Below are positions 21,513 to 32,241 of a DNA stretch of 64,000 nt, piece after piece. The notes beneath the pieces were generated by a model, which was not told the DNA's origin, made no database searches, and worked only from the letters and a program-made list of their open reading frames with translations. Position 1 is the stretch's first letter. Each line of letters opens with the position of its first letter. Origin of the DNA: Pleurodeles waltl (taxonomy: Eukaryota; Chordata; Amphibia; Caudata; Salamandridae); assembly GCF_031143425.1 (NCBI RefSeq), contig NC_090450.1, forward strand, positions 216,825,442 through 216,889,441, given 5' to 3'. A program made the position numbers and the translations under genes.

Positions 21513-22208
21513 GTGTTTTCCCTCACTTTAGTACCCCTACCAATCCACATTCCTCTTTCTTTCCACTGCCCCTTAGGCCCCTCTCCCATGCACTCTGCTT
21601 GTCGTATAACAAATGTAAATATTATACGCCAGCCTAATTGTCAGAAAATCTGAGGCTCGCCCCCACCCTCCACCAATGTTACTGACCAAACTACACCCCT
21701 GGAGAAGTCGAAAGTTGTTAGTGCTGTAAGAAGGCCATTACGCACTGCCAACTCCCACCTCTGTATTCTGAAGGAGTGTAAAAGGCAGTAAGAGTATGAG
21801 GCTAGGTACTTCCACAAACTGAGAATTGGAGGGCATCTCATATTCCCCGAAGGCAAAATGAGTATGAGATGAACAAAACTCAACTTGCAAGCGATACGGT
21901 GTGGAAACAAGTGGTTTTAACATAAGAACAAGAAGAGATATTTTGCATGTCTTTTAAAATACATGAAGCAACTTGACACACAAGGGCTATAGTGTGCAAT
22001 GGTTTGTAAGAGACACAGAACTAGGTATTGAACCTTCTTTTCTGTGAATGCCAGATGCAAGGTGAGAAGCAATCTGATGAGCAGTCAAACAGGCAGGATG
22101 GCCATGTGAAAGAGCGTATAAAAGGCTGGAGACTTTCAAACATTTATTTTCCACAGAAAAAGATGGTGGGAAGGGACTACCCTCAATGAGTAGCTCGATG
22201 TAGACAGA
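21513..22208. other. Intergenic stretch with no gene
   Basis: No coding frame or terminal repeat that I can support. Bases 21707-21790 weakly resemble 13798-13890. Confidence 0.4.
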
Positions 22209-22560
22209 GGGCCTGATTACGAGTTTGGCAGTCCTTGGACTGTCACACTCGCGTGGCTATCAGACCGCAGTAGTTGTGGAAGTCGAACTGCCATATTACG
22301 AGGTTGGTGGGCAGTCCGCCAACCTACCACTGTCTCCCCTGGGATCTTTGATCCCAACGGGCTGATTGTGGCGGATGTTGGAATCAGCCAGGTCGGCACT
22401 GAAGACAGAATTGCCCTACTGATAACGATCTGGTTCTCCACCAGCCTTTTCATGGCAGTTTCACTGCTGTGAAAAGGATGGTGGAGAACAGGTGCAGGGG
22501 GCCACAGGAGCGCTCCTGCACTGCCCATGCACTTGGCATATGCACAAAACCAGGAGGAAC
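22209..22560 (+). mobile_element. Serial-palindrome element, family P3, left part
   Basis: It starts with GGGCCTGATTACGAGTTTGG. Inside are successive inverted repeats: AGTCC/GGACT at 22229-22240, AGGTTGG...CCAACCT at about 22300-22324, GGGATC/GATCCC at about 22340-22354, a long GTTCTCCACC...GGTGGAGAAC hairpin at about 22431-22490, and AGGAGCGCTCCT near 22505. No matching right terminus is seen, so the element is truncated near 22520-22560. The left end resembles the end at 61079-61098. Confidence 0.6.
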
Positions 22561-22829
22561 CCTATAACTCTAACCTGCCCAGGGTAAATATAACATCAAC
22601 AAAGGAAAGGATGACAGGTAGAGACAAATTTAATCCTAAGTTATACGAACAGTCCTAAATTCTGTTACTTCTGAGTTTATTTCTTACTCAAATTTATTTC
22701 AAAACGATTTTCAAATAGCAAAAAGGATCTATGGTAATATAAGACTTAATGTACGTTACAACAATAACTATAAGCAAAATATTACTTCACAATACACACA
22801 GTGCGCTTGACGCTGAGCTAGAAAGCGAC
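22561..22829. other. AT-rich stretch with no gene
   Basis: I see no feature that can be supported. Confidence 0.4.
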
Positions 22830-23111
22830 AAAGTCTTTTGCCATTTGTACAGCAAAATCTTTAAGCATAGGATTGCTCCTTTATGTCTGGACAAAGCTAA
22901 ACCTCTCTGAAGAGATGTAATGCCATTGAAACACGTGTCAGAGGTTGCTTTTGCTCATTCCAGGTTGGCTTGTGTGATATTTTACCAGTCCAAAACTGTA
23001 TTACTGTGCCTGGAGTGGTGAAAGGCTTTTTTTCATTTTACAGCTCGGCAAGGATGGCACTGTGTCAATCCTATGCTTAAAGATTTTGCTGTACAAAGGG
23101 CAAAAGACTTT
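22830..23111. mobile_element. MITE with 46-bp, nearly perfect terminal inverted repeats
   Basis: Bases 22830-22875 and 23066-23111 are inverted repeats of 46 bp with one mismatch (GCCATTTG versus GCCCTTTG). The interior of about 190 bp is non-coding and contains GAAACACGTGTC. I see no clear target duplication. The high arm identity points to a young insertion or to arm correction. Confidence 0.75.
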
Positions 23112-23264
23112 GGTCATACTTTTTTAGTGCCACATTTGTGTCATTTTTTGATGCAAAAGTGGTGCAAAGTTGTAAAATACAATTGTATTTTGTAAGTTTG
23201 CTCCGTTTTTGCAACAAAAAGCGGCACAAATGCGGTGCTAAAAAAGTATAAATAAGGGCCTTTG
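23112..23264. repeat. Imperfect hairpin element with flanking direct repeats
   Basis: ATACTTTTTTAGTGCC and GGTGCTAAAAAAGTAT form the outer arms around a central AAAATACAATTGTATTTT palindrome. On either side, 23041-23095 and 23274-23328 are imperfect direct repeats (both carry CTATGCTTAAA). Part of the 22830 MITE right arm was therefore probably duplicated around this insertion. Confidence 0.55.
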
Positions 23265-23354
23265 TTCCTATTTAGCTCGGCATGGATATCACTGTTCTGA
23301 TCCTATGCTTAAAAACTTTGCTAGATAAACAGATATTTGAGGTGAGGAAATCAA

Positions 23355-24074
23355 GGGCCAGATGTAGGTAGGTGGCAAATTGCGAGTTGCAATTTGCGAG
23401 TCCGAGCGACTCGCAAATTGCAACTCGCTGTTTGCTATGCAGAAAGGTGTCTCAGACGCCTTCTGCAACTCGCAATGGGGTCGCAAAGACCCACCTCATT
23501 AATATTAATGAGGTGGGTCACAGTTGGCGACCCCATTGCGAGTATGGGCACTCACAGGGATGGTGGCCTGCTGGAGACAGCAGACCACCATGTCCGTGAC
23601 TGCTTTTCAATAAAGCAGTTTTTATTTTTCCAAGTGCAGCCCGTTTTCCTTAAAGGAAAACGAGCTGCACTTAGAAAAAAAAAACGAAACCTTTTTTTCG
23701 AAAGTATTTTTCAGAGCAGGCATTGGTCCATAGGACCACTACCTGCTCTGAAAAATTGTTTTTGTGATCATTCACAAAGGGGAAGGGGTCCCATGGGGAC
23801 CCCTTCCAGTTTGCGAATAAGTTACCATCCACTTCAAGTGGATGGTAACTGCAAGTTCATTTGCAACCGCTTTCGCGGTTGCAAATGAACTTGCATAGCG
23901 TTGCGAGTCGCAAATAGGAAGGGAACACCCCTTCCTATTTGCGAGTCAGAAACGCATTTTGCGAGTCGCATCCGACTCGCTAAATGCATTTCTGCATCGT
24001 GGAGAGGCTTTTGCGCCTCACAAACGGTGTTTTTCGCCATTTGCGAGTCGCAAAACCCTTCCTACATCTGGCCC
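23355..24074. mobile_element. Serial-palindrome MITE, family P2
   Basis: The ends are GGGCCAGATGTAGG and CCTACATCTGGCCC. The 720-bp interior is a chain of about 14 inverted repeats with different sequences, joined almost end to end. Examples are a CGAGTTGCAATTTGCGAGT arm pair near 23381-23429, a palindrome centred on AATATT at 23508, GTTTTCCTTAAAGGAAAAC, GGGGTCCCATGGGGACCCC, TTACCATCCACTT/AAGTGGATGGTAA, and AAGTTCATTTGCAACCG with its mirror near 23851-23894. GCGAGTCGCAAA-type words recur. It has no gene. Flanking bases (TCAA, CTAG) give no obvious duplication. Confidence 0.82.
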
Positions 24075-24357
24075 CTAGAGTGCTGCTGGTGTTGCAGGGT
24101 GCTCCTTGCTGGAGCTGCTCTCCATCTAAAGTTGGGAACTACCCAGAGTTCTCTCTTCTTTTTTGTGTATAGATACACACACACATTCACCTAACAAACC
24201 AAAGGTTACAGGGATGTTATAGATAAGCTCACATTTTAACCATACAAAACCAAAGAAATTCACCTGTTATAGTTACAGTTATCTCAAATAACTACAACTT
24301 GTGCCCTATGGGCAGTGCAGTCAGTCCCTGCAGCCACCCCCCACACAACCCAACCCT

Positions 24358-24389
<32 letters not shown>

Positions 24390-24961
24390 AAGGGAGAGAT
24401 TGAGAGCAATTGAGTCTTTGAAGGATGATACTTAGAATTAGATAAATTGAAAAGACAAGTGTATTTGTCAATTAAAATAAGTAAAATCTCCTTTCAGTAT
24501 GACCCTTAAATATCCAAAGTTGAAAACAAATGAAAGTAGGTAAATGACCACAGACACTCCTGGGCTAGGACCCTCAACTTTCAGTGTAAGGGTCTGAGAC
24601 CTTCACCATTATGCCACAGGTGACTCTATACTGTGCTGTATCTCGACATACCTATGACAGTCAACCCAAAGATTTTTATAGGAAGGACATGCAAATGTTC
24701 CATCACTAGGAAGGTTTTAAACAACAAAACACTAGTAAATAAGCAGACACTGCCATGAGATACTAGGATATGAACCTTCAATTTTTAGAAGTCATTGCAT
24801 GGAGAGACAATTGCAATGACCATCTCTTTTTCTCTCTCTTCTATTTCATTATGGAAAGGGAGAGAAAGAGAGAAAGAGAGAGATTGAAAGGACTGCAGGG
24901 GGAGCCTCAAGGACCCTGCGGTCCTAGCCGGCTCCTCACGCAGGGAAGGCAAGTCAAAAAA
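24075..24961. repeat. Intergenic DNA with (GA)n and tRNA-like fragments
   Basis: A (GA)n tract lies at about 24359-24398 and a second purine-rich GAGA tract at about 24854-24890. On minus, 24624-24556 has an A-box-like TGGCATAATGG and a degenerate B-box-like GTTGAGGGTCC, suggesting the head of a tRNA-derived SINE. It is too degenerate to be a tRNA gene. No protein gene is seen. Confidence 0.4.
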
Positions 24962-24963
24962 CG

Positions 24964-24964
<1 letters not shown>

Positions 24965-25031
<67 letters not shown>

Positions 25032-25076
25032 ACATACATATCTATATCTATATATATAAATACATATATATTTTTA
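24965..25076. repeat. (TA)n microsatellite
   Basis: About 50 TA units with a few interruptions at the right end (TACATACATATCTATATC). Open frames through it are artefacts of TAT-ATA reading. Confidence 0.95.
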
Positions 25077-25929
25077 TTTTCACATCAACAATACAGTACA
25101 TGGTGGTAAAGGCGTGTGTGATAAAGGCGTGCGTGGTAAAGACTGTGTAATGAAGGCACGGTGTGGTAAATGCAGCGTTGCTAAGGTTGCTTCCCCTTCT
25201 GCATGTTTCACATTTTGGCTTTAATATAAACCTTAAACAGATCATGAAGTGTTCCAATGCTTACACTGCTAAGCTGGTAAAGAGCCAGTAATACAAATCG
25301 AAACAAAGAGCTGTAAATTGCCTAGAGGCTCAAAGGAATACGATTTGGAACAAAACTAGCTAACCATCTATCTGATTTGCATATTTTCCCCTATGAAAGA
25401 TCACGGTATTCAAATTAAGCCACCTGGTGACAAATGAAGCAGATGTCCTGAAAGCAGATAATTCGTTGGATGCAGCAAATGGCCCAGAATTACAAAACTA
25501 CCTATCGTTTGACACCAAACATGTTGCTTTAAAAAATAATGTTTCTGGTTGAGTGAGACGTTGCAAACGTCTTCCACTGCATAGCTTATGAAGTATTTTC
25601 TTAAGGTACATAGATTTCAAGACGGTTGCAATGTTTAAAAAAATACAGGAAAGTAATCCTGCAAAAGTAGGTTTTGATAGAAAACACACTTTCCAGACCC
25701 ATGCATGTATTCTTTTTAGTGGCTAACAGTGAATGCTTTGACCACCTTCAAACTTCGAAGGCAAAGTTTTAATTGCTTACACCTATAATTATCTAAACAG
25801 AAATGCACAGTTGACAAGTGGCTTCATGTCATATGTTACACCCTCATCCAGTCTTGGCTTTCGACACGTAAGTGATTTGCATCCTAGGATTTCTAGGTTT
25901 GCATGCTTTGGCGATAGCCAAGTCATTTT
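25077..25929. other. Intergenic stretch with no gene
   Basis: No coding frame or repeat boundary that I can support. Confidence 0.4.
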
Positions 25930-26436
25930 GGTCCAAATTTAAGAAAACGTGGTGCTGCATCCAACGCAGCGCCACTTTTCATGTGCCCCTTTGCGCCCCC
26001 CTACCACCTCCATGTGTGCAGTGTATTTAATATATGTCACAATATGGTGCAGGGTAGGGGCAATAGCGTCAAAAAAGTACGCTATTGATGTACTGTGCAG
26101 GATTAGTACATAGGGGCCCATTGAAAACAATAGTATGCCTCCTTTTAATGCCTGCTCTGTGCAGGTGTTAAAAATAGCCGCTAAAGTAGGTTCAGTGGAA
26201 TCTCTTAGATTCCACTGCGCCATTTTTATGGTCCTCCTAACAGAAACGCCCCCTTGCATACATAATGCCTGGCGCAGGCATAATATAGCGCAAGGGTTAC
26301 AAAGTGGTGTAATGCACGCATTGCACCACTTTGTAAAAATGGCGCAGCAAATTTGGCCACGTTGGGCCATATTAGCATCAGAAAAAATGATGCTAATGTG
26401 GTGCAAGGTTGCGCCATGCCTTCTTAAAACTGGGCC
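25930..26436. mobile_element. Serial-palindrome MITE, family P4, copy 1
   Basis: The ends GGTCCAAATTTAAGAA and TTCTTAAAACTGGGCC are imperfect inverted repeats. TTT flanks both sides (25927-25929 and 26437-26439), a possible 3-bp duplication. Inside is a chain of inverted repeats: GTGGTGCTGC/GCAGCGCCAC, CAATAGCGT/ACGCTATTG, CAGTGGAATCT/AGATTCCACTG, TTACAAAGTGGTG with its mirror near 26300-26336, and TTAGCATCA/TGATGCTAA. No gene. Confidence 0.75.
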
Positions 26437-26894
26437 TTTGTTTTTCATAAAAATTCTTTAAAAAGACATACATACATGGGGTTTCTGTCAGCCCTTTTCT
26501 TCCATTGATTAGTTGCACTGTCATGTACATTTTGCTGAAGTCCACCACAGCACACATCAATGGATCATTTCACTTCAGCCATTGGCTCTCCTCACTATGA
26601 GTGACAGCATTTTACTTGTGCACAACGTACACATATGGTAAATAAGTATTCCGCTTTTGTGGCGGGTACTCATGAGACAGTTTATCATTTTTTGAAAAAA
26701 TATATTGTTTTCCATTTTACATTTTTTGCTATGCAGGGGCTTGGCTGCTCCTCAAATACTACCAAAAGACCTTTGCTCACACCAGCGGCCATCTCAATCT
26801 AAAAAGGGGTTAGGCTTACATTTAGCTATTATGACCCAATAGAACCTATCCAGGTCAATGTACAGTGAGGTCTGCTATTTGTTTATCCCAAAGG
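26437..26894. other. Intergenic stretch with no gene
   Basis: No supported feature. Confidence 0.4.
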
Positions 26895-27300
26895 ACTAAA
26901 AAATATTTGGGGCATATTAACAAGAAAGTGGTGCATCAACTCTGATTAACCACTTTTCATGCGTCGCCCTGTGCCCCCTAAGGTCACCATGGTACAGCTA
27001 TATTTGCTATACAGAGCACCATGGCCCACGTTAAGACAATAGCATCAAAACCTTTTATGCTATTGGGGTGCTTTGCTGTACTAGCGTGAAGCATTTTGAC
27101 GCTAGTCCAGCAAAGGTCAGGGAGGCCCATAGTGAATAGTTGCCCCGTCACTTTAACGCCTGCCATGAGAAGGCATTACAAATGACGGAAAAAATGGTGC
27201 ACTGAAATCTTGCAAATTTCACTGTGCCATTTTTTTGGGCATCCCTGCAGGGGAACAATCCCCTTCCATACCTTATACCTGATGCACTAGATAATTTCAA
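26895..27300. mobile_element. Serial-palindrome MITE, family P4, degraded copy 2
   Basis: It shares the motif order of 25930-26436: a CACTTTTCATGCGTCGCCC-like opening block, CAATAGCAT/ATGCTATTG, a GTACTAGCGT/ACGCTAGTCC hairpin, and CACTGAAAT with its mirror. Termini are less clear. Confidence 0.55.
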
Positions 27301-28167
27301 ATCGTAAGGCGGCCTATGCTTGGCAGTTTGTTTGTCACTATGTGATCACTAGCTGCTTAATGTACACAAGCCCTTTCCCGCTCTTAAGTTCAGCATACAC
27401 ATAAAAGATACTATTAAGGCCATTTAAACTCTGTGTCTGCCTTACACTAGCTTGAAATGCTAATCTGTAATTTAAAAGAAAACTTTTTCTTTCATGAATA
27501 TGCGACTTAAATACAAGAAGAATAAACAATCATTTGCAGTCCAATGGGTCTCACATTTGCTCACGTTAGAGCTATTAGAGTTGTAAATGCCTAACCGGAC
27601 ATTTGAAAATGAAAAGTAAAACAGTTTCACGTAAGCAAGCCGATGGCCCCCATGAGCAGAAAGGAGACACACACAAGGAAACAGAAGTTCGCTCACAGTC
27701 AAATATATTGGCAAAAGTGCAATTCTCCATTTAACCGTCAAAAGTGCAATTATCCAGTGTCAATGACATGCAAACCGCTCGACTATTGCCCAGCGAGATC
27801 TCACTGCGTAGGAAAGAAAAAGAAAAAGTAGTCCAGAAACTATGCTGAGAACATGGAGCCTCGCATGTTTTCAGTGGTTTACCGGTGCTCTTGAGGAGGG
27901 CTAACCACTTGAAAAAGCATGACGTATGCATGCCTTTCACAAATTAAATCAAGCAAATTTTAAAAGGCAGGGCCTAAACTAATTAAACTGATGGGCATGA
28001 CATGTAAGTAGATAAAAGCCCACAGAGAGATTACAAAAGGGGGCAGAGCGCTTTTGCGCTTGACCCTAATGATGCCTATGAGGGAAATACCAGGTAGGGG
28101 ATCTGTACATGTCCGGTGGAGCAGAAGTGACTTGCTGTCATTCACAAATGATTACCCAAGATTGAGA
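27301..28167 (+). repeat. Unclassified dispersed repeat, copy 1
   Basis: About 27560-27760 is similar to 31384-31590 (shared CTAACC, TGAAAATGAAAAGTAAAACA and CAGTCAAA...GCAAAAGTG blocks in the same order). It is non-coding. The rest of this stretch shows nothing I can name. Confidence 0.5.
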
Positions 28168-29392
28168 GAGAAGCCAGCCAGCCTGCTCGACAACAGGGAA
28201 ACAGCGGCCCTCATCCTCCTAGACCTCTCCGCAGCGTTCGACACGGTCTGCCACCACACCCTAGTACAGCGCCTCAGCAACATCGGAATCCAAGAGAAGG
28301 CCCTAGATTGGATCATTTCATTCCTCGCCGGAAGAACCCAGAGAGTCCGCCTCCCCGTTCAGATCCAAGGCCACCGGAGTCATCTGCGGCGTACCACAAT
28401 GATCATCACTCAGCCCCACCCTCTTCAACGTCTACATGAGCCCCCTCGCAGCCATCGCACGCCAACACAACCTCAACATCATCTCCTACGCCGATGACAC
28501 CCAGCTGATCCTCTCCCTCACCAACGACCCAGCCACCGCCAGAACCAACCTCCACGAAGGGATGAAAGACGTAGCCGAGTGGATGATGAACAGCCGCCTG
28601 AAACTGAACTCAGACAAGACAGAAGTCCTCATCCTTGGACCATCTCCCTCTGCTTTGGACGACTCCTGGTGGCCCCCCGCCCTGGGCAGCGCGCCCAAAC
28701 CAACAGACCACGCACGCAACCTGGGCTTCATCCTGGACTCCTCCCTTTCGATGACCAGACAAGTCAACGCCGTCTCATCATCATGCTTCAACATCCTACG
28801 CATGCTCCGAAAGATCTTCCGATGGATCCCCACCGAAACCAGGAAAACGGTCACCCAGGCACTGGTCACCAGCCGTTTGGACTACGGTAACACCCTCTAC
28901 ACCGGAACCACAGTCAAACTACAGAAAAGACTCCAACGCATCCAGAACGCCTCCGCACGACTCATCCTGGACATCCCCCGTCACAGCCACATCTCCGGAC
29001 ACCTGAAAGACCTGCACTGGCTCCCCGTCAGCAAGAGAATCACGTTCCGACTCCTCACCCACGCACACAAAGCCCTCCACGACCTGGGCCCCAGGTACCT
29101 CAACAACCGCCTGACCTTCTACACTCCCATCCGCCAGCTACGTTCTTCCAGTCACGCCCTCGCCGCTGTTCCACGCATTCGAAGAGCCACCAGAAGATCC
29201 TTCTCCTACCTGGCAGCCAAGTCATGGAACTCCCTCCCCATCCACCTCCGTCTTACCCAAGATCACCTCTCCTTCAGGAAGCATCTCAAGACCTGGCTAT
29301 TCGAGCAGTAGCGGTCCCCCCTTCCCCTAGCGCCTTGAGACCCTCCGGGTGAGTAGCGCGCTTTACAAATAGATTGATTGATTGATTGATTG
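28168..29392 (+). mobile_element. L2/CR1-like LINE, 5'-truncated, with (GATT)n tail
   Basis: It starts abruptly within the reverse transcriptase and runs to a 3' end with GCGCTTTACAAATAGATTG followed by GATT repeats (29371-29392). Short tetranucleotide tails are typical of L2/CR1-clade elements. The same family appears antisense at 55141-56706 and, as its endonuclease part, at 9190-10700. I see no target duplication. Confidence 0.9.
28180..29311 (+). pseudogene. L2/CR1-like reverse transcriptase, C-terminal half
   Basis: This domain copies element RNA into DNA at the nicked target. LLDLSAAFDTVCHHTL is motif A with the catalytic Asp. GRTQRVRLP follows, then GVPQ, a stop, and SLSPTLFN. SYADDTQLILSL (motif C) is intact. 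The downstream part reads WMMNSRLKLNSDKTEVL and LGFILDSSLSM, and a thumb-like region with IQNASARLI and LHWLPVSKRI ends at EQ and TAG 29309-29311. Only two lesions are seen: a small deletion in a C run near 28350 that shifts frame, and a TGA near 28403. The N-terminal endonuclease is missing by 5' truncation. Confidence 0.88.
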
Positions 29393-31379
29393 AGTGGAGT
29401 GGTATAAGCAAAAAGAGAGGATTGTGAAACTTTCAAAATACCTGTGGGAAAGCAGTCCAGCTCAAACGGCTAGGACAGGTATTCCCTGGACCAGACCACA
29501 AGCAACCCAAGACCAGTTTCACCCTTATTAGAACTCATCAATTGGGTATAAATAGGATCCAGTGGCCCAGTGAGCACGGGACCCACGTCTGTGCATACCT
29601 GTCACACTTACAGAGTCAACTACAACAACAACAAGGTGATGGATAGAATTATTGAATACATTTTTGGCATTTTCAGCATTTTTTTGGCACACCCAATGGA
29701 CATCTGGCTAGCTACAGGAGGCGGCTGAAGCAATGCATGCATATTAGCTTTTAAAGTAGACCACATGTGTAATCGAGTTAAATACTTGCTCCAATGTCCA
29801 TGATCTGCAATTGTTGATCTTGAATTCCTGCAAGGCCAACTCAGACTTTCAACTTTGAATCTGAAAAATATGCCACCAGTAAATTGGTTTACATACACAG
29901 CTCTCCAGTAAGGTAAATCTTGTGCAACTATATTGATGAGATTTTGGTCAGGGGTTTGGGGTGATGCAAAGGTCAGAACTGGAGGAGGAATACTCCATCT
30001 CAATTTCCTACCAGAGGCATGCCACTGAATTTTTGGCCCATCATTGCTACTGAGTGAGAAGGCTTATTTGTATGAGCTCAGAGATTTAGATGTGACTATG
30101 TTAGTGGACTACTTCACTTATCTTGTCTACGTCATGCTTCTTTACCAAGAAAGGTCCCCTATTTCCACCAACTAAAAACATACCCCTAAACCTTTTGATT
30201 ATTCAAAGAGGGTACGATGCAGGGGGAGTCAGTTTAAAAATCAATGGAGATTAGTTATTTTTGGAGGCTGAGAAAGTTTTCAGGGAAGGTGACCTCATTC
30301 ATTTCTATGTGAGATCTTATGTTTGTTTGCAGGGAGAAAATGTGTCCAAGGAGGGTGGCGCCTTCCGAACAAGGGTGACTTGAGATTTCAGTGTACTCCT
30401 ATTTCTGTGGTGGACGAGCACAGCAGGCCTTTTATTTCAGGAGGGTGACTTTTTGTCATTAAGAAGCCAGTGCAAAACCTGACAGGATTTGGGATGCGAG
30501 ATAAAGCCATAATGCACGTACTTGTGACACTGGAGCAGTGCTAAATTTTTGTTGGTGGTTACCGGTGCTGAGCACTGGCACTTATTTTTGAGGGCCGGCA
30601 TTTATTTTTTTGCATCAATCATTGACTGTGAGCAAAAGACATATATGGGAAAGACGGAGGAAGAGAAAAATGAAAAGCGCCACTAAGAGAGAAAGCAGAA
30701 AGCTGCAAGAGTGAGCTGAAAGGGCAGGGAGTGGCTGTAAATGGATTAAAGGCCCGAGATGGCTTTAGAATTAGGCTGCCTCAGTATTCTGTGCTCACAC
30801 ATTGAATTGCAGCAGCTGTGTGTTTCAGAGGAGAGATTTGGGCACCAGCATGTTTTTATTTACAAATTAAGCTTTGCACTTGAGGTTGGATGACTGAAAG
30901 TGGGAATAGATAAACAATGATCAGTAGCGCAGCACCAAGGACTCTGCTGCAGAGGAGTGGGCTCCCTGGCAGCAATACAATAAGAAAATACAGCAAGAAG
31001 CCCGTTGCATCACAGATAGCTCCACCCCTGACAATGATGGATAACCCGGCTCCCTCAATCAAGGTTAACAGTAAAACAGTGAATTGAAGCAGATGTGTGC
31101 GAGATATGCAGCGCTGCTACAAAACTCCATTCCGTCATGCTGCATCATTGGTTCCTTACCTTCAGGGGCAACCATGGAATTTCTCAAACAATAGGCTCTT
31201 TATATAAAGATTTTGTCGCAAAAAAATTCTCCCGGAGTTTCCGCTTCACCAAGTGAGTCACATAGTTTAAAGAGGGAAGATAGTTTTTGGAGCGCAGATG
31301 GAAAGCAGTCCCTTTAAGAAGGTGCCAAACGGGCTCTTACTTGGCAGTAACCCAGCTGTTTCAGGCAGCGATGAGATAA
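29393..31379. other. Intergenic stretch, possible unclassified repeat at about 30540-31070
   Basis: No coding frame I trust. Bases 30540-31070 open with a CACTGGCACTTATTTTTGAGGGCCGGCATTTATT near-repeat and look like repetitive DNA I cannot classify. The remainder shows nothing. Confidence 0.35.
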
Positions 31380-31840
31380 ACGAGTTAGAGATATTAGCGT
31401 TGTAAACTCCTAACCAAACTTTTTTTACCACATAAATTGAAAATGAAAAGTAAAACAACTTCACATAAGCAAGTCGATTCACAGCGCCACGGCATCAGTG
31501 TGAAGCAGCACACAAAGGAAAAAAAAGTTCATTCTCAGTCAAAATTATCAGCAAAAGTGTAATTAGCCATGGTAACAGGGTCGATGTCCAAGGTGGTAAG
31601 TAAACCGCCCCAAAGAGGGACAAACGTAAACATTTACCAATTAAAATAAAGCATTTTTGAAAGGCAAGCCCATGAACGAGTGATAGTGATGGACGTGTGG
31701 GGGCGGTGGTTAAAAGCCCAAATACATACCAACATGTTGGAAAAGCAGCACTTGAGCACTGCTATATACTGCTGTATGGTGGTTTCAAAACAAGGACAAA
31801 TCTTGGGCTGCGACAAAATGGGAAGCTGACCAGTTGATGC
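31380..31840 (+). repeat. Unclassified dispersed repeat, copy 2
   Basis: Collinear with 27560-28020 over the first about 200 bp. The gypsy element is inserted directly after it, at a GATGC target. Confidence 0.5.
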
Positions 31841-32020
31841 TGTAGTGCATTTAGGCCACACCGCGTTGGTTGTAATAATGGATGCACCACACAGTTTATG
31901 TCTCCAGTGGGGAACTGCGTCAGCGCAGCCCCGTCTTTATTTTATAACCTCTGTTCTGCGCTCCGCCCGGACACGCAGAACAGGATACAATGTAGGGGAG
32001 AGCCCGGATGACTCTCTACA
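31841..32020 (-). repeat. 3' LTR of gypsy element
   Basis: 180 bp, TGTAGAGAG...CACTACA on minus. It contains TTATAAAATAAAG, usable as a TATA or poly-A signal. Confidence 0.92.
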
Positions 32021-32030
32021 TCCCTCCCAT
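32021..32030 (-). promoter_or_regulatory. Polypurine tract of gypsy element
   Basis: ATGGGAGGGA lies directly upstream of the 3' LTR on minus, the place where plus-strand synthesis is primed in LTR retrotransposons. Confidence 0.65.
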
Positions 32031-32241
32031 GTTTTACTTCACACAGAAGAGGAAATGAATACACATAAACCTTAACCAACTACAAATGCCATACTGGAGT
32101 GGTGGAGACGGGAATACACAACTAATAAAGAAATAGAAACACAAAACGGGAAAAGAGACCAAAAGGAAAACAAACAGAAAATGTCAATGGACCCAGAGGT
32201 TACTCCAGCAGATGTATACACCCTTGAACATGGGCTCCTCC

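Noticed and set aside
24755..24815. Second tRNA-like segment with GGTTCATATCC
   Set aside because: Only the B-box-like word is present; no A box or stems.
24770..25150. 126-codon frame with Tyr-Ile repeats
   Set aside because: Translation of the (TA)n microsatellite.
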